DNA of 64,000 bases from Thermoplasmatales archaeon (lineage in GTDB: Archaea; Thermoplasmatota; Thermoplasmata; Thermoplasmatales; Thermoplasmataceae). This document shows positions 1-8,378 of the stretch, piece by piece (positions within the stretch are counted from its first letter, which is position 1; the number at the start of each line of letters is the position of its first letter). The notes below the pieces were generated by a model. That model saw only the letters and a list, made by a program, of their open reading frames with translations. It did no database searches and was not told where the DNA came from. The position numbers and the translations under genes are program-made. The stretch is taken from the NCBI GenBank assembly GCA_016806715.1, contig CP060531.1:1163966-1227965 (forward strand). The letters are read 5' to 3'.

Positions 1-69
1 TTTCTTCTTGACTCCATATCTTGGCCCAAATCTTCCGGCGGCGCCAACCTTCAATGTTCTTTTGCTCAT
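1..69 (-). CDS. rpl37ae: Ribosomal protein L37Ae, N-terminal part
   Basis: Only the first 23 codons are inside the window. The start reads MSKRTLKVGAAGRFGPRYGV, the basic, glycine-rich N-terminus typical of archaeal L37Ae, a zinc-ribbon protein of the large ribosomal subunit; the cysteines would lie beyond the edge. It starts 5 nt after the rrp42 stop codon on the same strand, the position L37Ae holds in many archaeal exosome operons, so it is probably co-transcribed with rrp4-rrp41-rrp42. The call rests on this short segment plus gene order. Confidence 0.85.
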   Translation of the reverse strand, partial: MSKRTLKVGAAGRFGPRYGVKKK

Positions 70-74
70 TTAGA

Positions 75-857
75 TCACTTCAGGTAATTTTTCCTGATTA
101 TGCTACCCGTATCACTGCTCATTTTTATAGCTTTTCTAATTTCATCCATTTCGAAGTAACCAAGATCGCCTTTCTGCATCGCCCTTATATGTCCATCTTC
201 AGTCGTTGTGATTGTTATTCTGGTCGTTGACATCTGTTCTTCCTCGAGATCGGGATCACACACCATTACGTCGTCAAGCTTAACGATAGTCACGGAAACC
301 GGTGTATTGTTGATTGGTAACTGTGAATCCGTGCCTCCATACTTTGACCCGGGGACCACAGCTGTTTTGAGTGCAGCAACAGCGCCATAGCTGCAGGCAT
401 CAAAGAGATTTCCATCGAAGTCCAGGACGTTTATGTCGACAAATACAACCCAAACTTTCTTTCCAGGCTCTATGACAAGTTTTCCGAAGTCAATCATTTT
501 GGATTCTCTTATACCTCTATCAACTACTCTTGCAACCTCTATTGACATCTCGTTCGGAGGGCCAGATTCAAAAGTGGGAAAGGCCATGGGCAAAAGTTCC
601 ACGTTTGTGGTGAATACACCAAGATTCGGAGTGTCAGGGAAAGGTTCTCCTGCATCTATTTTCACTCCGACGAGTATTTTGGTCTTTCCCAATTCTACAA
701 GCGCAGATCCGTTTGCTCTTGGTACATAGTTGGTCTGTATACGGAGTTCCCTATATTCATCAGGTTTCCTTCCGTCTCCTCTCCTGCCTTCCTTTATCTG
801 TTTGGTTATGAAACTTTTCTTGATTTCTGACAGCACTCCAAGTGCATCTTTAGGCAT
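75..857 (-). CDS. rrp42: Exosome complex subunit Rrp42
   Basis: RNase PH-fold protein of about 260 aa. In archaea Rrp42 is the catalytically inactive partner that alternates with Rrp41 in the hexameric ring of the 3'-to-5' RNA-degrading exosome. The sequence shows the family N-terminus (GRRGDGRKPDEYRELRIQTN), an ALVELGKTKILVGVK strand and LDFDGNLFDACSYGAVAAL. It lacks the phosphate-binding arginine arrangement of Rrp41, as expected. I prefer ATG at 857, with GGTGA just upstream and 2 nt from the rrp41 stop, over an in-frame GTG at 866. Third gene of the operon rrp4-rrp41-rrp42-rpl37ae. Confidence 0.96.
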   Translation of the reverse strand: MPKDALGVLSEIKKSFITKQIKEGRRGDGRKPDEYRELRIQTNYVPRANGSALVELGKTKILVGVKIDAGEPFPDTPNLGVFTTNVELLPMAFPTFESGPPNEMSIEVARVVDRGIRESKMIDFGKLVIEPGKKVWVVFVDINVLDFDGNLFDACSYGAVAALKTAVVPGSKYGGTDSQLPINNTPVSVTIVKLDDVMVCDPDLEEEQMSTTRITITTTEDGHIRAMQKGDLGYFEMDEIRKAIKMSSDTGSIIRKNYLK

Positions 858-858
858 T

Positions 859-1599
859 TTATTCACCCTGCTCCTTCTCTTTGGTCTCGTATTTTTTAGT
901 TAAGGCATCTCTCTGGATTTGCGCTATTCTCTTCGTTGCCTTCATAATCATCGATGTTGCCTGCTCAAATTCCTCAACTGAAAGGTCGCCGTCCATCTGC
1001 ATCAGAACCACCCTGTCAGACTTGGGGAGTATTCCTACTGGCAGGTCCGCCTGTCCGAAATTATCCTCTTCCTTGGAAAGGTCAAGTACAATCTTGTCTC
1101 CAACCTTGCCTGCAGTGCATCCTACAACCATGTCTCTCATTGGAATCCCTGCAGCAGCCACGGCTACTGAAGCTGCGGTCAATCCGGCAATTCTTGTTCC
1201 CGCATCTGCCTGGAGTACTTCAATGAACACGTCTATCTGTGCTCTTGGGAATAATTCAACCATTATTGCGGCTTCTAGAGCTTCAGAAACAACTTTAGAA
1301 ATTTCCACAGATCTCCTGTCGGGCCCGGGTCGCTTTCTTTCGTCTACGGAAAACGCAGCCATGTTGTACCTTGCCTTCACAATCGCCTTGTTTATGTCCT
1401 GGTTGTGTTTCGGGTATGCCTCCCTGGGTCCATAAACTGCTACCATTATCTTGTTTCCGCCCCATTCGATAAACGAGGAGCCGTCTGCCCTGTTCAGGAC
1501 ATTTGTCTCAATCTTTATTGGTCTTAGCTCTTCAGGCCCTCTTCCGTCAAGCCTGATGTTATTTTCATCAATTAACTTTATATCACTTGCTGTTCCCAT
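859..1599 (-). CDS. rrp41: Exosome complex subunit Rrp41, catalytic
   Basis: RNase PH-family phosphorolytic exoribonuclease, 246 aa, usual length. Rrp41 carries the active site of the archaeal exosome and degrades RNA 3'-to-5' with phosphate, or adds tails in reverse. Visible signatures are [19 protein letters not shown] near residue 15, [20 protein letters not shown] (around residues 89-108; the arginine-rich phosphate-binding segment) and [20 protein letters not shown] (residues 124-143), which includes the QADAGTR active-site strand. The ATG at 1599 follows GGGTGA by a short spacer and overlaps the rrp4 3' end by 17 nt, indicating translational coupling. Confidence 0.97.
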   Translation of the reverse strand: MGTASDIKLIDENNIRLDGRGPEELRPIKIETNVLNRADGSSFIEWGGNKIMVAVYGPREAYPKHNQDINKAIVKARYNMAAFSVDERKRPGPDRRSVEISKVVSEALEAAIMVELFPRAQIDVFIEVLQADAGTRIAGLTAASVAVAAAGIPMRDMVVGCTAGKVGDKIVLDLSKEEDNFGQADLPVGILPKSDRVVLMQMDGDLSVEEFEQATSMIMKATKRIAQIQRDALTKKYETKEKEQGE

Positions 1600-2272
1600 C
1601 TATTTCACCCTTCTTTGATTCCAGATATGCTCCCATCCTGTCTGTAAGGCCCACTGTGTGTGCCTCGTTTTCAACCATTTTTATGGCATCTATTGCTATC
1701 ATTATATTCTTTGGGATTCCGTCAAGCCATATCAGTCCGTTCTGGCCAACGACAATACGTGTTCCGGTTGCATCCTTTATCATGTTCACCATGGAACCGC
1801 CCTTGCCTATTATTCTCGGTACTTTTGGCGCCGGTATTGATATTATATGGCCCCCCTCGAGTTTTCTCAGCCCAGCATCCTTTAGCGTGACCCAACTTTC
1901 CCTCAGTTCATTAATGCTCATTATTTTTCCGTAAATATAGTCCCCAATCGCCAGATATCGCTTTATATCTCCTGCAGAAGTTCTCCATGGTGTGTCGTTC
2001 ATGTGCAGGAGGGAATGATACGGGGAATTGATATCCACTGTCCACATCGAGGGTCCAATCTCCAGTATCTTTCCTATTATCTTATCATCTTTTCTCGGAA
2101 AATATGGGCCAGTGAACGGAACAATGTCAATAAACTGCTCATTTTTCTGTACTATCCCAAAGTACTCAGAACAATATTTGTCCTGTCCGCACTTGTAGGC
2201 GCCATTGCGAACCTTTTCGCTGGTTCTCTCTATTTCGTCTCCAGGTATAACTATCTGTTTGGATTCTGTCAT
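1583..2272 (-). CDS. rrp4: Exosome complex RNA-binding subunit Rrp4
   Basis: Cap subunit of the archaeal exosome, 229 aa. Rrp4 trimers sit on the Rrp41/Rrp42 ring and guide RNA into the pore. An N-terminal domain ([22 protein letters not shown]) leads into an S1 domain at about residues 60-130, then a KH domain with the GxxG loop in [20 protein letters not shown] near residues 152-171. The start is preceded by a GGTGA Shine-Dalgarno sequence. About 200 nt separate it from SBDS upstream, with a TATA-like run near 2431-2441 on this strand, so the exosome genes may have their own promoter. Confidence 0.97.
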   Translation of the reverse strand: MTESKQIVIPGDEIERTSEKVRNGAYKCGQDKYCSEYFGIVQKNEQFIDIVPFTGPYFPRKDDKIIGKILEIGPSMWTVDINSPYHSLLHMNDTPWRTSAGDIKRYLAIGDYIYGKIMSINELRESWVTLKDAGLRKLEGGHIISIPAPKVPRIIGKGGSMVNMIKDATGTRIVVGQNGLIWLDGIPKNIMIAIDAIKMVENEAHTVGLTDRMGAYLESKKGEIDGNSK

Positions 2273-2286
2273 TGCTTCACCTTTAT

Positions 2287-2358
2287 TTATTGCTTCAGAC
2301 CACAGACTTCATCAAGCACGTATATGGCAATGAGGAAAACAGAACTGCTCTGCTTCAC
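2287..2358 (-). CDS. Possible 23-residue leader ORF upstream of rrp4
   Basis: A GTG-initiated frame of 23 codons plus stop ends about 14 nt before the rrp4 start, just ahead of its ribosome-binding site. The peptide contains a hydrophobic stretch (VFLIAIYVL). It lies in the roughly 200-nt space between SBDS and rrp4. I do not recognise it. It could be a leader peptide or chance; conservation in related genomes is not visible here. Confidence 0.15.
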   Translation of the reverse strand: MKQSSSVFLIAIYVLDEVCGLKQ

Positions 2359-2473
2359 TTAAAGCGCTCCACAAAGTGGTCCGGCAATATTTTTCAACTC
2401 TCTCTCTGTTCTAAAACATAGTTAAACAATATATATTTCTTGCTACGTCTGATATTCAATTCGCTAATGGGAT

Positions 2474-3169
2474 CTATTTCTTTACAATTCTTATGTCGAT
2501 ATTTCCCTTAGCCTTCCGTGAGAGATTGCTCATTATGTCTCCCTGCATTCCAGCTGGAACTTCAATCACGCCCATCCATGATCCATCATTTCCCCACTCC
2601 TCCTTTATTATGTAGCCACTTCTTGACAGATCACCGTAAACCTTTCCATAAGCATCGCCAGTTAGCTTCACTGCAAGCTTCGCCTTTTCCATTCTTATGG
2701 GTATTATAGGTTTTAGAAGCTTCAGGACACCATTCAACTGATCCTCTGCAGACTTGAAGGGATCAATATGAACCTTTGAGTCTTCCATTGCCTGGGCTAT
2801 CCTTGCAGGGGGATGTGGTGCATTTGTCTGAGGGTTTATTGACTCCCTGGATATCATCTCTATTATCTGCTTTGTTCTCTTCTGAAGCATTTCCTTTCTC
2901 TGCTCTGTAGTGAGCTGTATTTGCCCCTTTTTCACTATTTCAGAAGCGATCTCTTTAATATCGGTTGTCTTGAAAACCTCCATTAATGATTCGTCTCCCA
3001 CCTTATCTCCCTTCCTTGCATCCTTGAAAACCGTGTCGCTTGCAAGGTCTGTGTTTATGTCAAAATCACCGGATTTTATGCGTTCAGTGGCATTTGGGTC
3101 TACCAGTATTTCGAACTTGTGCCCGTGTGATTCAAATCTGGCCACTATTGAGTCCTCAACTTTGACCAT
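2474..3169 (-). CDS. sbds: SBDS family ribosome maturation protein (Sdo1)
   Basis: Archaeal orthologue of Shwachman-Bodian-Diamond syndrome protein, which with an EF-2-like GTPase promotes release of the anti-association factor aIF6 from new 50S subunits. The N-terminal FYSH domain reads MVKVEDSIVARFESHGHKFE and ILVDPNATERIKSGDFD; a central helical domain (EQRKEMLQKRTKQIIEMISR, PHPPARIAQAMEDS) and a C-terminal ferredoxin-like domain follow; 231 aa is normal. The frame is open 40 codons further upstream, but family proteins begin at MV(K/S), and a TATA-like box at 3190-3198 lies about 25 nt before this ATG, so I start here. Confidence 0.95.
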   Translation of the reverse strand: MVKVEDSIVARFESHGHKFEILVDPNATERIKSGDFDINTDLASDTVFKDARKGDKVGDESLMEVFKTTDIKEIASEIVKKGQIQLTTEQRKEMLQKRTKQIIEMISRESINPQTNAPHPPARIAQAMEDSKVHIDPFKSAEDQLNGVLKLLKPIIPIRMEKAKLAVKLTGDAYGKVYGDLSRSGYIIKEEWGNDGSWMGVIEVPAGMQGDIMSNLSRKAKGNIDIRIVKK

Positions 3170-3189
3170 ATATAGTGGATGATAAGTGT

Positions 3190-3198
3190 GTATAAAAA
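3190..3198 (-). promoter_or_regulatory. TATA-like box of SBDS
   Basis: On the minus strand this reads TTTTTATAC, centred about 25 nt upstream of the ATG at 3169. That spacing places the transcription start at or next to the start codon and is the main reason for choosing the shorter SBDS frame. Confidence 0.6.
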
Positions 3199-3319
3199 GT
3201 TCCTTAACAGGTATTTCATAAATTCCCGTAAGTTCACGATCCAGTCGCAATGAAGCTCCGACCTTCAGGGTGGAGAGGAATTGCGACACTCTTTTATATT
3301 GAATTTATATATCAATATT

Positions 3320-4426
3320 GTGCTCAAGACCCTTCAGATCAAGCTCCTTCCCGATGATAACCAGAAAGAGGCTCTTCTCAATACATTCGGACAATTTAAC
3401 GCCGCATGTAATTTTGTCTCTAAAATAGCGTGGAACCAGAAAATATTCAACAAGGTACTCCTGCAGAAAATAGTATATCATGACATAAGGGATAAATTTG
3501 GGCTGGCATCCCAGCTTGCGATCAGGGTCATTGCAAAGGTCGTGGAGACCTACAAAGCTGATAAGGCAACATTCCATGAATTCCGTGAATACGGGAGCAT
3601 CGTATATGACCAGAGGATACTGAGCTTCAAGGGCATGGATGAGGTCAGCATCAACACGGTTCAAGGCAGGATAAGAATACACATAACCATTGGGAAATAC
3701 GGTGAGATACCGTTCAGGAGGATGAGGGGGCAGTGTGACCTTGTGCGGAAAAATAAGCTTTTCTATTTAATGGTCGCTGTCGATGTCCCGGAGGAACCGC
3801 AAATAGAACCGAAAGACATTATGGGCGTTGATCTGGGGAGGGCGAACATCGCCGTTGATTCCACCGGCAAATACTATTCCGGCGATAAAATAGAAAAAGT
3901 CAGGAATAGATACTCTGCCCTCAGGGCCGACCTCTAGTCTGCAGACACCAGATCGGCGCAAAGGCATCTCAAGAAGCTCTCCGGAAAGGAGAGCAGGTTC
4001 ATGAAGGATGAAAACCATGTAATTTCCAAGGACATCGTGCAGAAAGCCAAAGGCACCTCTTCTGCCGTAGCCATTGAAAATCTCAAAGGCATCAGGGAGA
4101 GGACAACCGTTAGAAAGAGAGAGCGATACCAGCATAACTCCTGGGCTTTCCACCAGCTCAGGTCGTTCATTGAATATAAGGCTAGGATAGTTGGCGTTCC
4201 TGTAATCCCCATAAATCCAGAAAATACCAGCAGGGAATGCCCGTCCTGCCACACCATTGACAGGAGGAACACGCCAGAACGACCTAAATTCAAATGCATA
4301 TCCTGTGGTCTTGGGGGAGAAGCCGATTTCATTGCTTCCCTCAACATCAGGAACAGGGCTGCAGTCAATCAGCCCATCGTAGCGGGTGAGGCTAAGAATG
4401 CCCAGCTCCAAGCTCCGAAGCTTTAG
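3320..4426 (+). pseudogene. tnpB: TnpB (IS200/IS605-type RNA-guided nuclease), amber-interrupted
   Basis: TnpB reading frame of about 368 codons, broken only by an in-frame TAG at 3935-3937; the same frame continues directly as SADTRSAQRHLKKLSGKESR. A single C-to-T change in CAG (Gln) explains it. Catalytic features survive on both sides: RuvC-I aspartate in IMGVDLGRANIAVD before the stop; RuvC-II glutamate in SAVAIENLKGI, a four-cysteine zinc ribbon (CPSCHTID ... KFKCISCG) and RuvC-III aspartate in GEADFIASLNI after it. I start at GTG 3320 (LKTLQIKLLPDD), the usual family N-terminus. No tnpA is nearby, so this is a solitary, IS1341-like element. The nonsense codon removes RuvC-II/III, so it is probably inactive unless TAG is read through. 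Confidence 0.9.
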
Positions 4427-4433
4427 CGAGGAG
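4412..4433 (+). ncRNA. Right-end hairpin / guide-RNA scaffold tail of the tnpB element
   Basis: The last codons and stop of tnpB lie in a compact hairpin: CTCC pairs with GGAG around an inner GC-TTTA-GC. In this family the 3' end of the element, overlapping the tnpB 3' end, encodes the scaffold of the omega (re) RNA, and the sequence just outside is the guide. The same 22 bases recur at 13449-13470 without an intact gene, which supports this being the conserved element end. The next bases (TAGTTGACAG onward) would be guide sequence. Confidence 0.6.
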
Positions 4434-4478
4434 TAGTTGACAGATTAATCGAGATTGGCAGATGGCAATGGTTTGAGC

Positions 4479-5123
4479 CTAGATTTTTATCCTGACAGCA
4501 CACCCTCTCTTGGTTAGCAGGTTCGCAAATCCCTCTCCGAGATAGATGATATCATTTGCTCTCAGGTAATAGTTTCTTTCGGGTTGAGCAATGGGTGGCT
4601 GATCTTCCGTTATCCTGACGGGAACCATGTCTGATGGAGCTGTTGTTTCCGCTGCAGGCGAGGGTTTGTTCTCAATTTTCAGTGCCTCCTTGTCCTTAGG
4701 AACGGGTTCAGGAGTTTTTTCTATTTTTTTCTCCTCAGTTTTCTGCAGAATTCTGTTGAACTCATCCTGCATCTCGACATGCAGCTTCGTAAGAAAGTCC
4801 CGCTCTTCAGTAGTAAGAAGATCTATGAGATCCAGGCCAATGTCGTATATTGAAAGTACTGCTATTTTCTCAAACCTCTTCTCGAAGAACGCCTTGAAGT
4901 CACTCTCTATATTCTTTATACGCTCGTTGACCTTGATATAGTTCGTGATGTCATTCGAGTGAAGGTAACTGTCGGCCTCAAACCTGAGCGATGTCAGGAC
5001 TTCAACCATTCCCTTGTAGAAACTGTGATCCAGCTTCTTGATTTTTCTTGACTTTGTCTCGACCCGAAGCATTGATTTCAACTCTTCAGTAAATTTATCA
5101 ACCTGTGCCTGGGTAAGAGACAT
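4479..5123 (-). CDS. GINS complex protein (archaeal Gins51/Gins15 type)
   Basis: 214 aa protein with an N-terminal helical domain (residues 1-125; ending LIDLLTTEERDFLTKLHVEM), an acidic/proline-rich linker (residues 130-165) and a C-terminal small beta domain (VPVRITEDQPPIAQPERNYY, then LRANDIIYLGEGFANLLTKRG). This A-then-B order and the closing pattern are typical of archaeal GINS subunits, which join MCM helicase and Cdc45/RecJ at the replication fork. Thermoplasma-type archaea often have a single GINS protein forming a homotetramer. Start ATG at 5123. It lies on the minus strand between the TatD-like gene and the tnpB remnant. Confidence 0.8.
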   Translation of the reverse strand: MSLTQAQVDKFTEELKSMLRVETKSRKIKKLDHSFYKGMVEVLTSLRFEADSYLHSNDITNYIKVNERIKNIESDFKAFFEKRFEKIAVLSIYDIGLDLIDLLTTEERDFLTKLHVEMQDEFNRILQKTEEKKIEKTPEPVPKDKEALKIENKPSPAAETTAPSDMVPVRITEDQPPIAQPERNYYLRANDIIYLGEGFANLLTKRGCAVRIKI

Positions 5124-5219
5124 GCATGACCATAATAGGGATTTATAAATAAGTTAGGTGGTTGATTGCACAGCAGGTTTCCTGCCACGAACCTGCAGTA
5201 AAACGTAGCAGATCGGAGT

Positions 5220-6086
5220 CTATACCTGGAATCTGTCAGTTCCATATACCCTGGACGGCAAATCTGTGAATATGGTGGAAAATATCCCTTCCCAATCATC
5301 ATTTTCTGCCTTGATCATCATTGCTCTCTTAGGCACGGAGTCAACGGGTATGACCTTGTCGGGTTTGCTCCGGTCATCAACATAGTCTGTCTCCAGCATG
5401 AACGTCTTCCTGATTTTCAGTGACTCATGTACATTTCTCCTGCTTGCCAGGATTGACGCTGTAATATGGGAATTATATGCAAGATTTTCAGGCTTTTCAT
5501 GATGTTTCACCACACGATACCTGTTGATCCCCGCCCTGTCAGCCATTTCCTCAAGCTGTTTCAATGAGTTTCTGTCAAGGTCTTCCGTGTGGAGGACAAC
5601 CGCGCAGTTTTCGTCTCTTGCGAGGTCCATTGCCATTTGAATCATCCTGTTGCAGTTTTCAATTACGGTCTCTGCAACAGGAAAATGGGGTCTGCCAATT
5701 TCTCCGATTGCGTCCGCTTTCCCCTCATGAATAAGTTTTGCTGCAAGGGCAATCCCCCTGCTCATTTCCTCTACCGGGTCAAGGCCGTTTCTTTCAAAGA
5801 AAAAGTAGTCAAGCGGGTAGGGTCCCAGTGTCACAAGCGAAAATATGCTGGACTCTTTCATTACAGTCTCCGCCAACTGGATTGTATTCATGAAAATAGC
5901 TTCATAATATCCGTGCACGGGCAATGAATAATCTGGAAGATTGACGAGGTTAAATGCAGTCCCTCCGGCTTTTTCGAACCTGTTGACGGCTTCCATAAAA
6001 AAACCATCCCTTCTGAGGTGCATGTGGTCATCAAATATTGCAGTCAATGACAATACAGTGGTGCGCTCATAATGAAATTTTCTCAC
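5220..6086 (-). CDS. TatD-like metal-dependent hydrolase (TIM barrel)
   Basis: 288 aa amidohydrolase-fold protein. Metal ligands expected for this superfamily are visible: HMH in FDDHMHLRRDG (about residue 20), glutamate in DAIGEIGRPHF (about 140), histidine in AVVLHTEDL (about 167), histidines in VVKHHEKPEN (about 193) and a late aspartate in FMLETDYVDD. It matches the archaeal predicted hydrolase group related to TatD nucleases; substrate unknown. Start is GTG at 6086 (TTG at 6089 possible); a TTTATC box about 22 nt upstream fits a leaderless transcript. Divergent from psmA. Confidence 0.8.
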   Translation of the reverse strand: MRKFHYERTTVLSLTAIFDDHMHLRRDGFFMEAVNRFEKAGGTAFNLVNLPDYSLPVHGYYEAIFMNTIQLAETVMKESSIFSLVTLGPYPLDYFFFERNGLDPVEEMSRGIALAAKLIHEGKADAIGEIGRPHFPVAETVIENCNRMIQMAMDLARDENCAVVLHTEDLDRNSLKQLEEMADRAGINRYRVVKHHEKPENLAYNSHITASILASRRNVHESLKIRKTFMLETDYVDDRSKPDKVIPVDSVPKRAMMIKAENDDWEGIFSTIFTDLPSRVYGTDRFQV

Positions 6087-6172
6087 CAACGGTCCTTAAA
6101 ACCAAGGATAAAGCAAATTAACCATCTGAGGAAATAGTTAAAGACACGGTATCCAAAAAAATATGAAAAAGG

Positions 6173-6207
6173 TTTATTATCGGAATATCCTATGGGGGAT
6201 CAGGTGA
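6173..6207 (+). promoter_or_regulatory. psmA promoter and ribosome-binding site
   Basis: TTTATTAT at 6173-6180 is a TATA-like box and GGTGA at 6203-6207 is a Shine-Dalgarno sequence 5 nt before the psmA ATG. Unlike several leaderless genes in this window, psmA appears to have a short 5' leader. Confidence 0.55.
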
Positions 6208-6212
6208 ATTAA

Positions 6213-6914
6213 ATGCAGCAGGGTCAGATGGCATATGACAGAGCTATCACGGTGTTTTCGCCGGATGGTAGACTGTTTCAGGTTGAATACGCACGGGAAG
6301 CCGTAAGAAAGGGCTCCACCGCTCTTGGTATAAAGTTCAGTAATGGTGTAGCACTGATTTCTGATAAGAAGATCAGGAGCAGGCTTGTAGAGCAGAATTC
6401 CTTGGAAAAGATACAATTTATAGACGACTATGTCGCTTCAGTGACTTCAGGGCTCGTCGCCGACGCAAGGGTGCTTATAGATTTCGCGAGGATGACCGCC
6501 CAACAGGAAAAAGTCACCTACGGTTCGCTTGTAAACATTGAGAACCTGGTAAAGAAGGTCGCTGACCAGATGCAGCAGTACACTCAATACGGAGGAGTAA
6601 GGCCTTATGGTGTATCAATGATTTTTGCCGGAATCGACAGTCTTGGACCAAGACTCTTTGATTGTGACCCTGCGGGTACTATAAACGAATACAAGGCTGT
6701 TGCCATAGGTTCTGGCAGAGATGCTGTAGCCGGGTACCTTGAAAAGGAATACAAGGAAGACATGAATGAGACACAGGCAATAGCCCTTGCAATCAAGGCG
6801 CTCAAGCAGGCCCTTGAGGAAGAAGGAGGCTTGAAATCACCGGAAATTGCAACAATTTCTGCCCAGAAGAAGTTCAGGTTGTACACAAAAGAAGAAGCAG
6901 ACAAGCTCCTCTGA
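6213..6914 (+). CDS. psmA: 20S proteasome alpha subunit
   Basis: 233 aa, the same length as Thermoplasma PsmA and nearly identical at the N-terminus ([20 protein letters not shown]). The alpha-type N-terminal extension (residues 1-33), including the YDR gating segment and [10 protein letters not shown] signature, is complete; there is no N-terminal catalytic threonine, as expected for alpha subunits. Seven alpha subunits form each outer ring of the 20S particle and gate entry of unfolded substrates. A possible proteasome-assembly-chaperone (PAC2) protein lies at 31248-32003; the beta subunit is not in this window. Confidence 0.98.
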   Translation: MQQGQMAYDRAITVFSPDGRLFQVEYAREAVRKGSTALGIKFSNGVALISDKKIRSRLVEQNSLEKIQFIDDYVASVTSGLVADARVLIDFARMTAQQEKVTYGSLVNIENLVKKVADQMQQYTQYGGVRPYGVSMIFAGIDSLGPRLFDCDPAGTINEYKAVAIGSGRDAVAGYLEKEYKEDMNETQAIALAIKALKQALEEEGGLKSPEIATISAQKKFRLYTKEEADKLL

Positions 6915-6977
6915 GTGCACCGTTTTATAAATCCAGTCCTGAATGGTGAATTTTTGGTCCATCCAAAAATCTCCACA

Positions 6978-6985
6978 TTTTTTTT
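6978..6985 (+). terminator. T-rich tract downstream of psmA
   Basis: An eight-T run about 65 nt after the psmA stop codon, without a strong hairpin. Archaeal RNA polymerase often terminates at such tracts. Position-based inference only. Confidence 0.35.
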
Positions 6986-7099
6986 AACTCATAATACTCG
7001 GGTCAGCTGAAGCAGCCCTGAGTTTCCGAGATTATTTAATTTCCTCCGAGATGTACATATGTTCGAAAAATTCATTAATTATAAAGGATATCACCAAAG

Positions 7100-7588
7100 A
7101 TGGAACGAAATAATCTCATGGCCGTGGGTGCCTTCGTCGTAATCTCAATTTTACTTGTCGGAGGTCTTGAGTTCTATAACATCAATGAAAAACCTGCTGC
7201 TAATCCAATAACGCTGACAAGAGTCGATGTGACCCAGTCATGGCTCCATTACGACTCCAGTAATCAAACCGTATATGCTAATATGACTACAGAGGAGTAT
7301 TTTATTAACTTTACGATAACGCTGAGTGGAACGGTTCCAAATGGGACCTTGGTAGTGGTACCTCCATCCGTGCACAATTCAACAGCCAATGTTACTTATT
7401 CAGCGTTCAGTGGATACAATAGCAACTTTAACTTTGTTAATGGGCTTTACACTAAGAACCTGAGCTTCGCAATAAACAGCTCGGTATACGATAACATGAC
7501 AATGGGTCATGAATATTCCGCCTTCATAACAGTGGAAAGCGGTGCCTACGCATCAAACATACTCAGTGTAAAGCTAATGCGATCCTGA
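7100..7588 (+). CDS. Membrane-anchored extracellular protein, unknown function
   Basis: 162 aa. One N-terminal hydrophobic segment (residues 7-23, MAVGAFVVISILLVGGL) is followed by a beta-rich, Asn/Ser/Thr/Tyr-rich domain with many N-glycosylation sequons (NQT, NMT, NFT, NGT, NST, NVT, NLS, NSS). Probably exported and held by the N-terminal segment. I do not recognise a family. It faces the first ABC-exporter locus (7769-12871), which encodes proteins of similar composition, so it may belong to the same surface system. A TATA-like run precedes the gene. Confidence 0.65.
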   Translation: MERNNLMAVGAFVVISILLVGGLEFYNINEKPAANPITLTRVDVTQSWLHYDSSNQTVYANMTTEEYFINFTITLSGTVPNGTLVVVPPSVHNSTANVTYSAFSGYNSNFNFVNGLYTKNLSFAINSSVYDNMTMGHEYSAFITVESGAYASNILSVKLMRS

Positions 7589-7768
7589 GACTCACGTTCC
7601 ACCGAAAGGTGTAACCAAGCCGACAATTCCAGAAATTCAAGCCAAAATCCTTTAGTCGTAGGTACATTACACTCATGAGCCTACAGTAGTAACTATTCTG
7701 TCAGAATGAATGAGTCCTCTTCGCGTTCCAGACATGCGGTAATAATGCACTTGGAAGAATTGAAGCAA

Positions 7769-8374
7769 CTATACTGGAGTCCTACTGAATTTTCGGAATT
7801 CAATGATAGAAATGCTCGTGAATGCAGCAACGGCAACTACAGAAGCCTCAAATGGAATCACATAGAAAGTCGATCCTGGCCTGCTCACAGTGGTTATGAA
7901 TTTACCCGATATGTTTGCCATTACTTTCGGAATCAAGTTTGCTAATGTCATATTGGTTTCTATGCGTACGACAAAGCTTAGCACTGGGGTTATATTGTAA
8001 TATCCGGGGCTTAGTGATAAGGCTGTGGAACCGAAATCTCCATATGTCAGGTTGTGAAACTCAAGCTTTTGGCTATTGGAAGTTGAATTAATGTAAACTG
8101 TGTAGTTTTCGGTAATTGGTCCAATAGAACTGTTAATCATGAGCCCGTCATAATAAAAAATTTTCCCTCCATTTCCATAGGATACAATCTGAAGGATTGC
8201 AGGTGAGCCGAGAGGAATGTTTGCCCGAGATGTATTGTTGTGGAGAACGATTTGGGACGGAGTATCTATGGAAAAAACAGAACCTGCAGAACTGGAATAA
8301 TACCACATACCAGAGAAGAGGACAAGAAATACCATCGAAATAAGTGCCAGTCTCACAAACTGCTTCGATTTCAT
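7769..8374 (-). CDS. Exported protein with N- and C-terminal membrane segments (ABC locus 1)
   Basis: 201 aa. Hydrophobic segment at residues 8-27 (LALISMVFLVLFSGMWYY), an extracellular beta-rich region with several sequons (NNT, NSS, NYT, NST, NLT, NMT, NIS), then a second hydrophobic segment near residues 172-192 and a short basic tail. Last gene of the locus, 4 nt after the permease stop codon. Family unknown. The other intact loci have no counterpart in this last position; its architecture is like the second genes of loci 1, 2 and 4. Confidence 0.65.
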   Translation of the reverse strand: MKSKQFVRLALISMVFLVLFSGMWYYSSSAGSVFSIDTPSQIVLHNNTSRANIPLGSPAILQIVSYGNGGKIFYYDGLMINSSIGPITENYTVYINSTSNSQKLEFHNLTYGDFGSTALSLSPGYYNITPVLSFVVRIETNMTLANLIPKVMANISGKFITTVSRPGSTFYVIPFEASVVAVAAFTSISIIEFRKFSRTPV

Positions 8375-8378
8375 CTAA

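Noticed and set aside
881-1435. Plus-strand frame opposite rrp41
   Set aside because: Antisense to a clear, conserved gene, with typical mirror composition.
3170-3289. Forty-residue N-terminal extension of SBDS
   Set aside because: Family members start at the MV(K/S) segment and a TATA-like box lies inside the extension at the right distance from ATG 3169.
3281-4426. TAG in tnpB as a pyrrolysine codon, with the two halves as genes
   Set aside because: No other conserved gene here has an in-frame TAG; the codon replaces a Gln position in the family and a simple CAG to TAG change explains it.
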